Part shown: piece by piece, positions 51,492 through 59,478 of the stretch
How positions within the stretch are numbered: position 1 is the first letter of the stretch
How the letters are laid out: each line of letters begins with the position of its first letter
Position numbers and translations under genes: made by a program
From: VXNF01 sp964291305
Lineage (GTDB): Bacteria; Actinomycetota; Acidimicrobiia; Acidimicrobiales; CATQHL01
DNA length: 64,000 bases
NCBI GenBank assembly: GCA_964291305.2
Contig: OZ219783.1
Location: forward strand, 62,001-126,000
Reading direction: 5' to 3'
The notes under the pieces: model-generated
What the model was told of the DNA's origin: nothing
The model's database searches: none
Seen by the model: the letters and a program-made list of their open reading frames with translations, nothing else

Positions 51492-51510
51492 TGCAATTCC
51501 TGTGTCGGCT

Positions 51511-51528
51511 TGTCAATATTTGCTTACA
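51511..51528 (+). promoter_or_regulatory. ArsR-type operator candidate, arsR promoter
   Basis: TGTCAATATTTGCTTACA lies 20 bp upstream of the arsR start. It matches the site before the amide transporter at 15 of 18 positions, differing only by C/T or A/G changes, and has the same TGT...ACA ends. Auto-regulation is the likely meaning. Confidence 0.6.
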
Positions 51529-51621
51529 CATGCTGCCATATCTGTAGACGGTTTGGGTTTTGGCGTCCGCAGGCCGGCGCCAGCTCGGCGGCAGTCAAAG
51601 GGTCAGACAAGTTCTGGCGAC

Positions 51622-52905
51622 CTAATGGTCCCACTCCACGTGGAGTTGAGTTGGGCCGCGGAAGGTGATGTTGGGGAAGTAGTTCAGCTGCTGGTCGGCG
51701 CTGAGTCGCAGCGTTGGGATGCGGTCGGCAAGGATCTCCACCACGAGGCGGGTCTCGAAGCGAGCCAGGCGGGCGCCGAGGCAGAAGTGCACGCCCTTGC
51801 CGAAGGAGATGTGTCGGTTGGCGTTCGGACGGCGAATGTCGAATCGGTCGGGCTCTTCCCAAATGTCGGGCTGGCGGTTAGCCGATGCGAAGTTTAAGAA
51901 GATCGGGGTGCCGGCCGGGACGTCGTAGCCACCGACGGTGGTGTCAACAGTGGTGATTCGTCGCCAAGAGATCTGGCTGGACTCGTAGCGCAGCACCTCC
52001 TCGATGGCGTTGCCGATGAGCGACGGGTCGGCGCACACGGCGTCCCACTGGTCGCGCTGGGCAAAAAGGCACAGCAGCGTATTGCAGATCAGCGCCGTGA
52101 CGGCTTCGTGGCCGGCGAAAGACAGGCCGTAGATCACCGACTCCACCTCTTGGTACGAAATCTCGTCGGGATGAGCCTCGTGGGCATCGATGAGTTCTGA
52201 CGCCAAGTCCTCGCCGCGGTTGTCGCGCTTTGAGGCGGTGAAATTCCGGCAGTAGCGCCAGTAGTTGAGCATGTGCTGGGCGATCACCGCCTGCTCGTCG
52301 GGGCTCGGCGCTCCCCAGGAGAACGCCTTGCGGTCGCCGCACCAGCCCTTGAGCATCTCGTCGTCGCTTTCGGGGAAGCCGATGAACCGGAAGATGGTCT
52401 CACCCGGCAACGGGAAGGCAAAGGACTCCACGAACTCCGCCGGTGGGCCGGCGGCCAGCATGGCGTCGATCAACTCGTGGCTGCGGCGCCGGATGTACGG
52501 CTCCAGGTCGCCCATCCGCTTGTTGGAGAACCCTTGGCGAGTGTGGACCCTGATGCGTCCATGGTCGGGTTCGGGTCGGTTGGACATGACCGCCACCGGG
52601 TCGAAGTCCTCAGCGCTGAGAATGTCGTGTGCAACCGGCGCCAGCGGGAAGACCGGGTCCTGCACGTTGATCGAGGCAAACGTCTCATGATCGGTGAAGA
52701 TGCGCTCGATCTCGGCCATCTCGCAGACGACCAGGTAACCCAGCTTCTCGGCGTAGAACACCGGGGTGGTGTTACGCAGCTCGGCGGCGATGGCGTACGG
52801 CTCGGCGAGATAGTCGTCGTTGAGGGGACTCCAGTCGGCGTGCACGGGACAGCCGGCCGGTGGCGGGGGCGGGGTGGGCCGCTCGGAGTGATACTTGCGA
52901 ACCAT
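51622..52905 (-). CDS. cytochrome P450
   Basis: Haem monooxygenase (427 aa). The I-helix is YGLSFAGHEAVTALICNTLL, the ExxR motif IEEVLRYES, and the haem loop ISFGKGVHFCLGARLARFE with Cys at about 375. The A/G-G-H-E form replaces the usual AGxxT acid-alcohol pair by His-Glu. It is the last gene of the hpaG/R-hpaH operon (one-base overlap with hpaH). In that setting a ring hydroxylation producing homoprotocatechuate is plausible, since HpaBC is absent. No ferredoxin gene is nearby. Confidence 0.92.
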   Translation of the reverse strand: MVRKYHSERPTPPPPPAGCPVHADWSPLNDDYLAEPYAIAAELRNTTPVFYAEKLGYLVVCEMAEIERIFTDHETFASINVQDPVFPLAPVAHDILSAEDFDPVAVMSNRPEPDHGRIRVHTRQGFSNKRMGDLEPYIRRRSHELIDAMLAAGPPAEFVESFAFPLPGETIFRFIGFPESDDEMLKGWCGDRKAFSWGAPSPDEQAVIAQHMLNYWRYCRNFTASKRDNRGEDLASELIDAHEAHPDEISYQEVESVIYGLSFAGHEAVTALICNTLLCLFAQRDQWDAVCADPSLIGNAIEEVLRYESSQISWRRITTVDTTVGGYDVPAGTPIFLNFASANRQPDIWEEPDRFDIRRPNANRHISFGKGVHFCLGARLARFETRLVVEILADRIPTLRLSADQQLNYFPNITFRGPTQLHVEWDH

Positions 52906-53711
52906 CAGCCGAACCTCACCGAGAAAGAGCCGAGCTGGCCGTAGTCAAAGTGGAAGTGATCGCCGGACCGCACCGGCAGCGGCCGGGTGAACGAGCCGGC
53001 CAGGATGGTCTGCCCCGCTTCCAGGGTTTGCCCCAGGGCGGCGTAACGGCGGGCTAGCCAGACAATGCCAAGCGCCGGGTGGTCGAGCACGCCTGCGGCC
53101 ACGCCGGTCTCGCTGATCGTGCCGTTGCGGTAGGCCAAGGCACCGACCCAGCGGAGGTCCACTTCCCGCGGCCCGATCTTCCGGCCGCCGCAGATAATGC
53201 CAGCGTCGGCGGCGTTGTCGGCAATCGTGTCCACTACGGTCCGGGTGCGTCCGGTGGCAGGGTCGGTGCGAAACGTGCGGGCGGCAATGAGTTCCACCGC
53301 CGGCGTGACGTACTCGGTGTTATCCAGCACGTCGTCGGTTTCTAGGGTCTCACCGGCAAGGTCAGCGCTGAGCACAAACGCCAACTCCACCTCAATGCGC
53401 GGGTCGCAGAACGCCTCAGCCGGGGGACCCTCGCCGGGGGCGAAAACCATGGTGTCGGTCAAGAATCCCGAGTCTGGAGTGGTGATGTTCATGGCTTGCT
53501 GCATGGCGTGAGAGGTGAGGCCGATCTTGTGGCCGATCAGCCGCTCGCCCCGCTTCAGGCGCAGCTCCAGCCAGGCGGCCTGGACTCGGTAGGCCTCTTC
53601 GATAGTCATATCGGGGTAAACCGAGGTGGTCTGGCGGACCTGTGAGTGGTTGCGCTCAGCCTCGTCCAGCAGCCGGGCCTCGGCTGTAAGGTGGTGCTGG
53701 CTGAGGTTCAC
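52905..53711 (-). CDS. hpaH: 2-oxo-hept-4-ene-1,7-dioate hydratase (HpaH-like)
   Basis: Hydratase of the homoprotocatechuate meta pathway (268 aa). It reads IEEAYRVQAAWLELRLKRGE, LIGHKIGLTSHAMQQAMNIT, RIEVELAFVLSADLAG and VVDTIADNAADAGIICGGRK, the HpaH/MhpD fold with metal-binding Glu pair. Coupled to the HpaG-HpaR fusion (ATGA). The substrate is given by neighbours; the sequence alone would also allow 2-keto-4-pentenoate hydratase. Confidence 0.87.
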   Translation of the reverse strand: MNLSQHHLTAEARLLDEAERNHSQVRQTTSVYPDMTIEEAYRVQAAWLELRLKRGERLIGHKIGLTSHAMQQAMNITTPDSGFLTDTMVFAPGEGPPAEAFCDPRIEVELAFVLSADLAGETLETDDVLDNTEYVTPAVELIAARTFRTDPATGRTRTVVDTIADNAADAGIICGGRKIGPREVDLRWVGALAYRNGTISETGVAAGVLDHPALGIVWLARRYAALGQTLEAGQTILAGSFTRPLPVRSGDHFHFDYGQLGSFSVRFG

Positions 53712-55066
53712 GACGCCTCTACTGCCTCGGACAGCGACAGGGCTGCCAGGTCGGCCAGTTCCCCCAGCAGCCGGGCCAGTCGCTCGGCACCGAACTCCTG
53801 CTCAATGCGGTTGTAAGCGGCTTCGGAGTGCGGGGCAATGAGACGCACCAGTTCCCGCCCCGAGCTGCTGAGCCCCAGGCTCGACCGGCGTTGATCTCCC
53901 TCGACGCTCTGGCGCTCCAACAGACCGCGCCCCTCCAGGTTAGTGACGATGCGCGAGGCGCTCGGCACTTGCAGGGCGGTGCGCTCGGCCAGCCCAGTGA
54001 GGTCGAGGCGCCCATTCGCCGCGGTGAGGGCACGCAGCACCCGCCATTGCTGTTCTGTGAGATCGTGGGCCGCCAGCAGCGGCCGGAAGCGGCGCATTGC
54101 CTCCTCCCGAGCGCGCAGCAACGCCATCGGTAGAGATTGGCTAAAAGGCCGCATGCCGATGGCTTCACCGGCCAGCAGCTCGAGACGTCCGTCAACCTCG
54201 TACTGCGGCAGCGGCTCGTCGGCAATGGTGTTGCATAAGGCACCGATCTCCGGGACCGAGACCTCGACGACATCGCCGGGGCGCAGCCAGACAGGCGGAT
54301 CACCTCGGGCGCCCGCTCCGGTGGGTGTCCCGGTGCAGATCACATCGCCGGGCTGCAGCGTGATAAAGGTAGACAAGTAGTTGATCAGGTACTCGATGCC
54401 GAAACGCATAGTCGCGGTGGTGGCATCCTGGCGTAACTCGCCGTTGACCCTGGTTGTGAGTCGCAACGATTTAAGATCGCCCAACTCGTCCATGGTCACG
54501 AGCCACGGGCCGATAGCACCGCTGGCCTGCCAGTTCTTGCCCTGGGTGACGTTGAACTTGCCGTGGCGGACCCAGTCGCGGATCGTGCCCTCGTTGGCGA
54601 GTGACAGGCCGGCGATGTGGTGCTGGGCCCGCTCGACGGGGATGCGTCGACCAGCCTTACCGATGACGACCACGATCTCGCCCTCGTAGTCCAACTGCTC
54701 GCTCTCGCGGGGCCGTAGCAGCGCCTGACCGTGGCCGACAAAGGAGTCCGGAAAGCGTACGAACACTGACGGATAAGAGGTCTCGCTGCTCTCGGCGTAT
54801 TCCCCCGCCCGGCCGCCGTAGTTGACGCCTATGCAGATGATCTTCTGCGGCTGGGGGATGAGGCGTTCGAAAGTGATCTGCTCCAAGCCGTAATCGGACG
54901 CCTCGCCGGCGAAATCGCTGGCGTCAGCCAAGCGGCCACGGCCCAGCAAATCGCCTAAATCTGCCACGCCCGCCAGCCGGCGACCAAGGTCTACGACTCC
55001 GCCGCCATCTTGGCTCAGCAGCCCGTACCGCGCCTCGCCGTGTATCGAATAGGACAGAAGCCGCAT
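53708..55066 (-). CDS. HpaG-like isomerase/decarboxylase fused to an HpaR-like MarR regulator
   Basis: A 452-aa fusion. Residues 1-about 310 are fumarylacetoacetate-hydrolase type: IICIGVNYGGRAGEYAESSE, LDYEGEIVVVIGKAGRRIPV, TQGKNWQASGAIGPWLVT and DVICTGTPTGAGARGDPPVW, typical of HpaG. Residues about 310-452 match HpaR: SLPMALLRAREEAMRRFRPL, LAAHDLTEQQWRVLRAL, VPSASRIVTNLEGRGLLERQ and a short end helix. The frame is continuous. So the pathway enzyme carries its own repressor domain. It starts the leftward operon, divergent from hpaF. Confidence 0.87.
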   Translation of the reverse strand: MRLLSYSIHGEARYGLLSQDGGGVVDLGRRLAGVADLGDLLGRGRLADASDFAGEASDYGLEQITFERLIPQPQKIICIGVNYGGRAGEYAESSETSYPSVFVRFPDSFVGHGQALLRPRESEQLDYEGEIVVVIGKAGRRIPVERAQHHIAGLSLANEGTIRDWVRHGKFNVTQGKNWQASGAIGPWLVTMDELGDLKSLRLTTRVNGELRQDATTATMRFGIEYLINYLSTFITLQPGDVICTGTPTGAGARGDPPVWLRPGDVVEVSVPEIGALCNTIADEPLPQYEVDGRLELLAGEAIGMRPFSQSLPMALLRAREEAMRRFRPLLAAHDLTEQQWRVLRALTAANGRLDLTGLAERTALQVPSASRIVTNLEGRGLLERQSVEGDQRRSSLGLSSSGRELVRLIAPHSEAAYNRIEQEFGAERLARLLGELADLAALSLSEAVEAS

Positions 55067-55114
55067 ACCGGTGATACCTCCGTGCCTGCATGCTGGGCTT
55101 TCGTCGCGATACTA

Positions 55115-55142
55115 TACATGATAAGCAGTTGCTGTATCTGTA
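55115..55142. promoter_or_regulatory. imperfect inverted repeat in the divergent hpa promoter region
   Basis: TACATGATAAGCA and TGCTGTATCTGTA form an imperfect dyad (TACA, GATA and AGCA blocks shared) midway between the HpaG-HpaR fusion and hpaF starts. A MarR dimer such as the fused HpaR domain could bind it. The two arms need a one-base shift to align. Confidence 0.4.
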
Positions 55143-55203
55143 AAGCATCGGGGTGGTAAATCGCAGGAGGCACCGCTTCGCAGCTGCAGAAGAAGCGAGA
55201 GTC

Positions 55204-55617
55204 GTGGCCCACATCACCATCGAGTACTCGGCCAACCTGGCGGACCATCACGACATCGGATCGCTGGTGGATGCAGTCCACCAGACTGCCGCGTCGCACG
55301 GCCTGGCGCCGCTGGACGGTCTGCGCACGCGCGCCGTGGCTCGCGCTCACTTCCGCATTGCCGACGGTGACCCGCACCACGCCTTCGTAGCTATCGCGGT
55401 GCGGCTCGGCCCCGGTCGCGAGCCAGCTGCCCGTCGCGCATTCCTGGAAGCCATCCTTAACGCCGCCGAAGCGGAAATCGCCGCTGCCTCAAGCCCGCTG
55501 GCGGTGGCCTGGTCGGCCGAACTCAGCGAGATCGACGCCGCTTTTCGCATCAATCGCAACGCCGTGCGCGACCGCCTCGCCGAACGCAGCCAGCAGAGCC
55601 CGGAAGAAGAACAATGA
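55204..55617 (+). CDS. hpaF: 5-carboxymethyl-2-hydroxymuconate isomerase (HpaF-like)
   Basis: Tautomerase-fold isomerase (137 aa). It begins VAHITIEYSANLADHHDIGS, has LRTRAVARAHFRIADGDPHH and AFVAIAVRLGPGREPAARRA. The start is a GTG at 55204; upstream codons lack homology. It keeps the HpaF length plus about 10 residues. The stop overlaps the hpaE start (ATGA). It heads the rightward hpa operon. Confidence 0.88.
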   Translation: MAHITIEYSANLADHHDIGSLVDAVHQTAASHGLAPLDGLRTRAVARAHFRIADGDPHHAFVAIAVRLGPGREPAARRAFLEAILNAAEAEIAAASSPLAVAWSAELSEIDAAFRINRNAVRDRLAERSQQSPEEEQ

Positions 55618-57149
55618 CCGCCACGAGCAGTTTCGCCGAGAACTTGGCCGCCGCCGAGGTACATCTGGCCCGCTTCGCCGCCCAACCCACGCCGCATCTC
55701 ATCGACGGCGCGGCCGTGCCCAGTGCCTCCGGCGTCACATTCACCGACCACTCCCCCGTCGATGGTGCCGCCTTGGGGGAGATAGCGGCCGGCGACACCG
55801 CCGATGTAGAAGAGGCGGCGCGGGCCGCATCCCGTGCGTTCCAGACCTGGCGCGCAACCCCCGCCGCCGAACGCCGCAAGATCCTGCACCGCGTCGCCGA
55901 CCTGATCGTCGAGCGGGCCCAGCAGATCGCCGTCACCGAATGCGTCGACACGGGCCAGACCATCCGCTTCATGCGCTCTGCCGCGCTGCGGGGTGCGGAG
56001 AACTTCCGCTTCTTTGCCGACCGCGCCCCGGCAGCGGCCGACGGGCTGGCACTTCCCTCAGAGCACCACGTCAACTACACCACCCGCCACCCCATCGGGC
56101 CGGTCGGCGTGATCACCCCTTGGAACACCCCTTTCATGCTGAGTACCTGGAAGATTGCTCCGGCGCTGGCGTCCGGCTGCACTGTGGTCCACAAACCGGC
56201 CGAGTGGAGCCCACTAACGGCGCACCTCCTCGCTGAGATAGCGCTGGAGGCCGGCCTGCCGCCCGGCGCGCTGAACGTGGTGCATGGTATGGGCGAGACG
56301 GCGGGCCGGGCCGTCACCGAACACCCTGCCATCAAAGCCATTGCGTTCGTGGGCGAGTCCGCCACCGGGTCGCTCATTTCCGCTCAAGGCGCCCCCACCC
56401 TCAAGCGCACCCACTTCGAACTCGGTGGCAAGAACCCGGTGATCGTCTTTGCCGACGCCGACCTGGACCGGGCCGCAGACGCCGTGCTGTTCATGATCTA
56501 CAGCCTCAACGGCGAGCGCTGCACCAGCGCCAGCCGCCTACTTATACAGCGCTCTGTCCACGACGCCTTTGTTAGCCGCCTCGCCGATCGGCTGCGACAG
56601 ATCCCGGTGGGCCATCCCCTAAACCCCGCCAGCGTGATCGGTCCGCTGATCGGCCCCGAGCACTGCGCCAAAGTGCGCGGTTATCTCGACATCGCCCGCC
56701 AAGAAGGCGCCACGGTGATCGAAGGCAGGTCTTGGGCTGAAGCGCCCGGCGGCGGCAGTTGGGTAGCCCCAGCACTCGTGACTGGCGCTAGCAACTCCAT
56801 GCGCGTCGCCCGGGAGGAAATCTTCGGTCCGGTGTTGGTCGCGATTCCCTTCGAAGACGAAGCGGCCGCCGTGCGGATCGCCAACGACACCCCCTACGGA
56901 CTAGCCGGCTACCTCTGGACCAGCGACGTGGGGCGGGCACACCGTGTCGCCGCCGCCCTCGAGGCGGGCATGATCTGGGTGAACAGCCAGAACGTGCGAC
57001 ACTTGCCGACCCCCTTCGGCGGCACCAAGCGCAGTGGCATCGGCCGCGACGGCGGCGACTGGAGCTTCGACTTCTATATGGAGACCAAAAACATCGCCAT
57101 TGCCCTCGACACCCACCCCATCAGCCGTCTAGACGCCGAGACGCCATGA
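55614..57149 (+). CDS. hpaE: 5-carboxymethyl-2-hydroxymuconate semialdehyde dehydrogenase
   Basis: NAD-dependent aldehyde dehydrogenase (511 aa). Motifs are VGVITPWNTPFMLSTWKIAP, AFVGESATGSLISAQG, catalytic Glu in THFELGGKNPVIVFADADLD, catalytic Cys in YSLNGERCTSASRLLIQ and REEIFGPVLVAIPFEDE. HpaE is the closest by context, acting just after ring cleavage. Overlaps both neighbours by 4 bp. Confidence 0.9.
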   Translation: MTATSSFAENLAAAEVHLARFAAQPTPHLIDGAAVPSASGVTFTDHSPVDGAALGEIAAGDTADVEEAARAASRAFQTWRATPAAERRKILHRVADLIVERAQQIAVTECVDTGQTIRFMRSAALRGAENFRFFADRAPAAADGLALPSEHHVNYTTRHPIGPVGVITPWNTPFMLSTWKIAPALASGCTVVHKPAEWSPLTAHLLAEIALEAGLPPGALNVVHGMGETAGRAVTEHPAIKAIAFVGESATGSLISAQGAPTLKRTHFELGGKNPVIVFADADLDRAADAVLFMIYSLNGERCTSASRLLIQRSVHDAFVSRLADRLRQIPVGHPLNPASVIGPLIGPEHCAKVRGYLDIARQEGATVIEGRSWAEAPGGGSWVAPALVTGASNSMRVAREEIFGPVLVAIPFEDEAAAVRIANDTPYGLAGYLWTSDVGRAHRVAAALEAGMIWVNSQNVRHLPTPFGGTKRSGIGRDGGDWSFDFYMETKNIAIALDTHPISRLDAETP

Positions 57150-57520
57150 GCCTCTACTACCTCCAGAAGTTCCTCTACCAGCTAAACCGCGACACGGCGC
57201 TGCAGGACCGCTACGCCGCCGACCGCCACTCTGCCCTCGCCGGCTACGAACTAACCGGCGAGGAGATTAAAGCGCTTACCGCGCCCGATATCGGGCTGCT
57301 GTTTCACCTCGGCGTAAACGGGCAGATCCTTATGCATTTCGCCGCCCTGCACGGCATCGAATGGAGCGACTACCTGCAACGCATGCGCGACGGCATCGCC
57401 ACTTACGGACCGGTTCGAGAGGGCGTTTACGCCATGGTCGGCTATGAAGGAACTCAGGCGCACGCTGCCCGGCTTGGTCAGTCCGAGGCGCCGGGAACAC
57501 TAGGTGGACAAGGAGGCTGA
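57146..57520 (+). CDS. extradiol dioxygenase small (LigA-like) subunit
   Basis: A 124-aa all-helical protein: LQKFLYQLNRDTALQDRYAA, HSALAGYELTGEEIKALTAP and DIGLLFHLGVNGQILMHFAA, ending in HGIEWSDYLQRMRD. This is the protocatechuate 4,5-dioxygenase alpha-subunit family, which closes over the LigB active site. It sits directly before the LigB-type gene, so the two form one enzyme. Confidence 0.85.
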   Translation: MSLYYLQKFLYQLNRDTALQDRYAADRHSALAGYELTGEEIKALTAPDIGLLFHLGVNGQILMHFAALHGIEWSDYLQRMRDGIATYGPVREGVYAMVGYEGTQAHAARLGQSEAPGTLGGQGG

Positions 57521-57521
57521 A

Positions 57522-58343
57522 ATGCCGCTGGTCTACGCAGGAGTATGCAGCCACGCCCCCGGCATAACCGGCCGGGCCGAGCGGGCCGACCCCGGAGTGC
57601 GCGACCGCTTCTATGAGGCCCTAGCTGGGATGCGGCGCTCGCTGGAAGCCACCCGCCCCGACGCTCTAGTGGTCGTGGCGGCCGAGCACTTCGCTAACTT
57701 CTTCATGAACAACATGCCGGCCTTTGCTATGGGCATGGCCGACTTCTACGACGGCCCCATCGAGGACCCCGACTGGTTGCGCATCGGCAAGTTCCGCGCC
57801 CCCGGCAACCGCCACCTCTCGGGGCGCCTAATAGCTGAGGTCATGCAGACCGTAGACGTGGCGTACGCCGAGGAGTGGCTGTTTGACCACGGCATCGCGG
57901 TGCCGCTGCACTTCCTCACGCCCCGCTTCGACTTGCCAATCGTGCCCGCCAACATCAACTGCCAGGGCCCACCCCTCACGCCTCTGCACCGAGCCTGGGC
58001 CTTCGGGGAGGCGCTGCGACGAGCCGCCGAGGCCGTGCCCGAACGCCTCGCCATAATCGGCACCGGCGGCATCTCACATTGGCCCGCCACCCCCGACTCT
58101 GGAAAGATCAACGAACCCTGGGATCGAGAGTTTCTAGATCGCTGGTGTCGCAACGACCGCCAGGCCCTCTGCAGCTATGAAGACACGGCGGTTTACACCA
58201 CCGCTGGCCAGGGAGGCTTCGAGATTCGCACCTTCGTCGCCCTCAGCGCGGCAGCCGCAGGCGCGCCCGGCACCGTCCACTTCTACGCCCCGATCCCCAT
58301 CTTCGCTGTCGGCTGCACCGTCGCCGACTATCAACTCTGCTAA
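57522..58343 (+). CDS. class III (LigB-type) extradiol ring-cleavage dioxygenase
   Basis: Catalytic subunit (273 aa) with Fe(II) ligands. Metal and base residues lie in YAGVCSHAPGITGRAE (His), VVAAEHFANFFMNNMPAF, LFDHGIAVPLHFLTPRFDLP and AIIGTGGISHWPATPDSGKI. Placed with hpaF and hpaE, the substrate should be homoprotocatechuate, which is more often cleaved by the type I HpaD; here a LigAB-type pair does the job. ATG 57522 follows AAGGAGG. Confidence 0.87.
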   Translation: MPLVYAGVCSHAPGITGRAERADPGVRDRFYEALAGMRRSLEATRPDALVVVAAEHFANFFMNNMPAFAMGMADFYDGPIEDPDWLRIGKFRAPGNRHLSGRLIAEVMQTVDVAYAEEWLFDHGIAVPLHFLTPRFDLPIVPANINCQGPPLTPLHRAWAFGEALRRAAEAVPERLAIIGTGGISHWPATPDSGKINEPWDREFLDRWCRNDRQALCSYEDTAVYTTAGQGGFEIRTFVALSAAAAGAPGTVHFYAPIPIFAVGCTVADYQLC

Positions 58344-58428
58344 GGACATCGCGGGAACGCCGTTGGTTGCAGGTCCGCCCGGGGGGCTGGTTGGCGCAAC
58401 GCCTGCGCCGCTTAAAACGACTGGTCAG

Positions 58429-58502
58429 TGGAGCTGATGGGACTCGAACCCACGACCCCTTGCTTGCAAAGCAAGTGCTCTAGCCAGCTGAGCTACAGCC
58501 CC
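58429..58502 (-). tRNA. tRNA-Ala (anticodon TGC), CCA not encoded
   Basis: Acceptor GGGGCTG pairs with CAGCTCC (one G-U), D-arm TAGCTCAGCTGGCTAGAGC, anticodon stem CTTGC/GCAAG with loop TTTGCAA (anticodon TGC), T-arm GTGGGTTCGAGTCCCAT. The 3' end is followed by CT, so CCA must be added. From here to 58699 I see no gene. Confidence 0.96.
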
Positions 58503-58699
58503 AGGCCGACACGATGCCCGCCGCCGAATGCGACGCCAATCGGCCGGATGGTTGTGACACCGATGAGGCTATCTCCGCCTCGGCGCCGGCCAGACACTTG
58601 GTTGTCCTATGGTTCACCTAGTGTCAAAGGCATGGAGCGAGCGCATTCGCTAGCTGAGAGTAGGCGCAAGGCGCACCGGCCCGCGAGAATGTCGAGATC

Positions 58700-59413
58700 A
58701 TGACTCAGGCTGAGCAGTTGGCTCGACTTTTTGGCGAAGACGAACCTGAGGGCTACACGGACAATGTGACCGAGTGGTGTCTAGGCCAGTTTCAGGGGCG
58801 CTACCCCCAGTTGGACATCACCACCGACGACATCTGGCATTACCTGTACGGGGTCATGCACGCCCCCGACTGGCGGGAGAAGTACCGTCACGACTTGCAG
58901 CGCAACCTTCCGCGGGTTCCGCTGGCCGACGACTTCTTGGCGTTCCGCGACGCCGGGGCTGAGCTGATGGAGTTGCACATCGGTTACGAGACGTGTCCTG
59001 AGCATCCGGATGTGGTGTGCGAGGTAAAAGGCCAGCCCGACGAGGGTCAACAGCCAAACGGTGAGGTTTACCGAATCGGCGGCAAGCTGAGGTGGGGGAA
59101 AGATGCCGAGAACTCCAGGAAGCATGATCGGTCGGTGCTGCTGGTAAATGACCGTTGCCGCCTAACCGGTATTCCTGCCGCCGCCCACGAATATGAAGTC
59201 TCGGGCCGCTCGCCATTGGACTGGGCAGTCCACTCGCTCAAAGAAAAGACCGACAATAAGTCGGGAATCGTGGACGACCCCAACGGCTGGCACGTATGGG
59301 ATCAGACGCCGTTCGAGCTAATTCGGCATTTGCGCCGACTGGCTTACGTGGGCGTTCGGTCGGCGGAGATAATTTCTGGCCTGCCGCCGTCTTTGCCGCA
59401 AGACTCAGGCTAG
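58700..59413 (+). CDS. C-terminal piece of a Type ISP restriction-modification enzyme, separate gene
   Basis: A 237-aa protein that equals the last domain of Type ISP enzymes. Blocks are DNVTEWCLGQFQGRYPQLDI, DDIWHYLYGVMHAPDWREKY, LPRVPLADDFLAFRDAGAEL, MELHIGYETCPEHP, RCRLTGIPAAAHEYEVSGRS and NKSGIVDDPNGWHVWDQTPF. In full-length enzymes this follows the DLHL-type module directly. Here it starts at its own ATG upstream of the main gene, and the main gene's alternative ends stop just where this would begin. So it looks like a working split subunit, not debris. In trans assembly is inference. Confidence 0.8.
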   Translation: MTQAEQLARLFGEDEPEGYTDNVTEWCLGQFQGRYPQLDITTDDIWHYLYGVMHAPDWREKYRHDLQRNLPRVPLADDFLAFRDAGAELMELHIGYETCPEHPDVVCEVKGQPDEGQQPNGEVYRIGGKLRWGKDAENSRKHDRSVLLVNDRCRLTGIPAAAHEYEVSGRSPLDWAVHSLKEKTDNKSGIVDDPNGWHVWDQTPFELIRHLRRLAYVGVRSAEIISGLPPSLPQDSG

Positions 59414-59478
59414 TCGGGAACTTAGATCGTCATGCGAGATCAGCGCATAAAGTCGTTCTGTTCGAAGGGGAGCATCTC

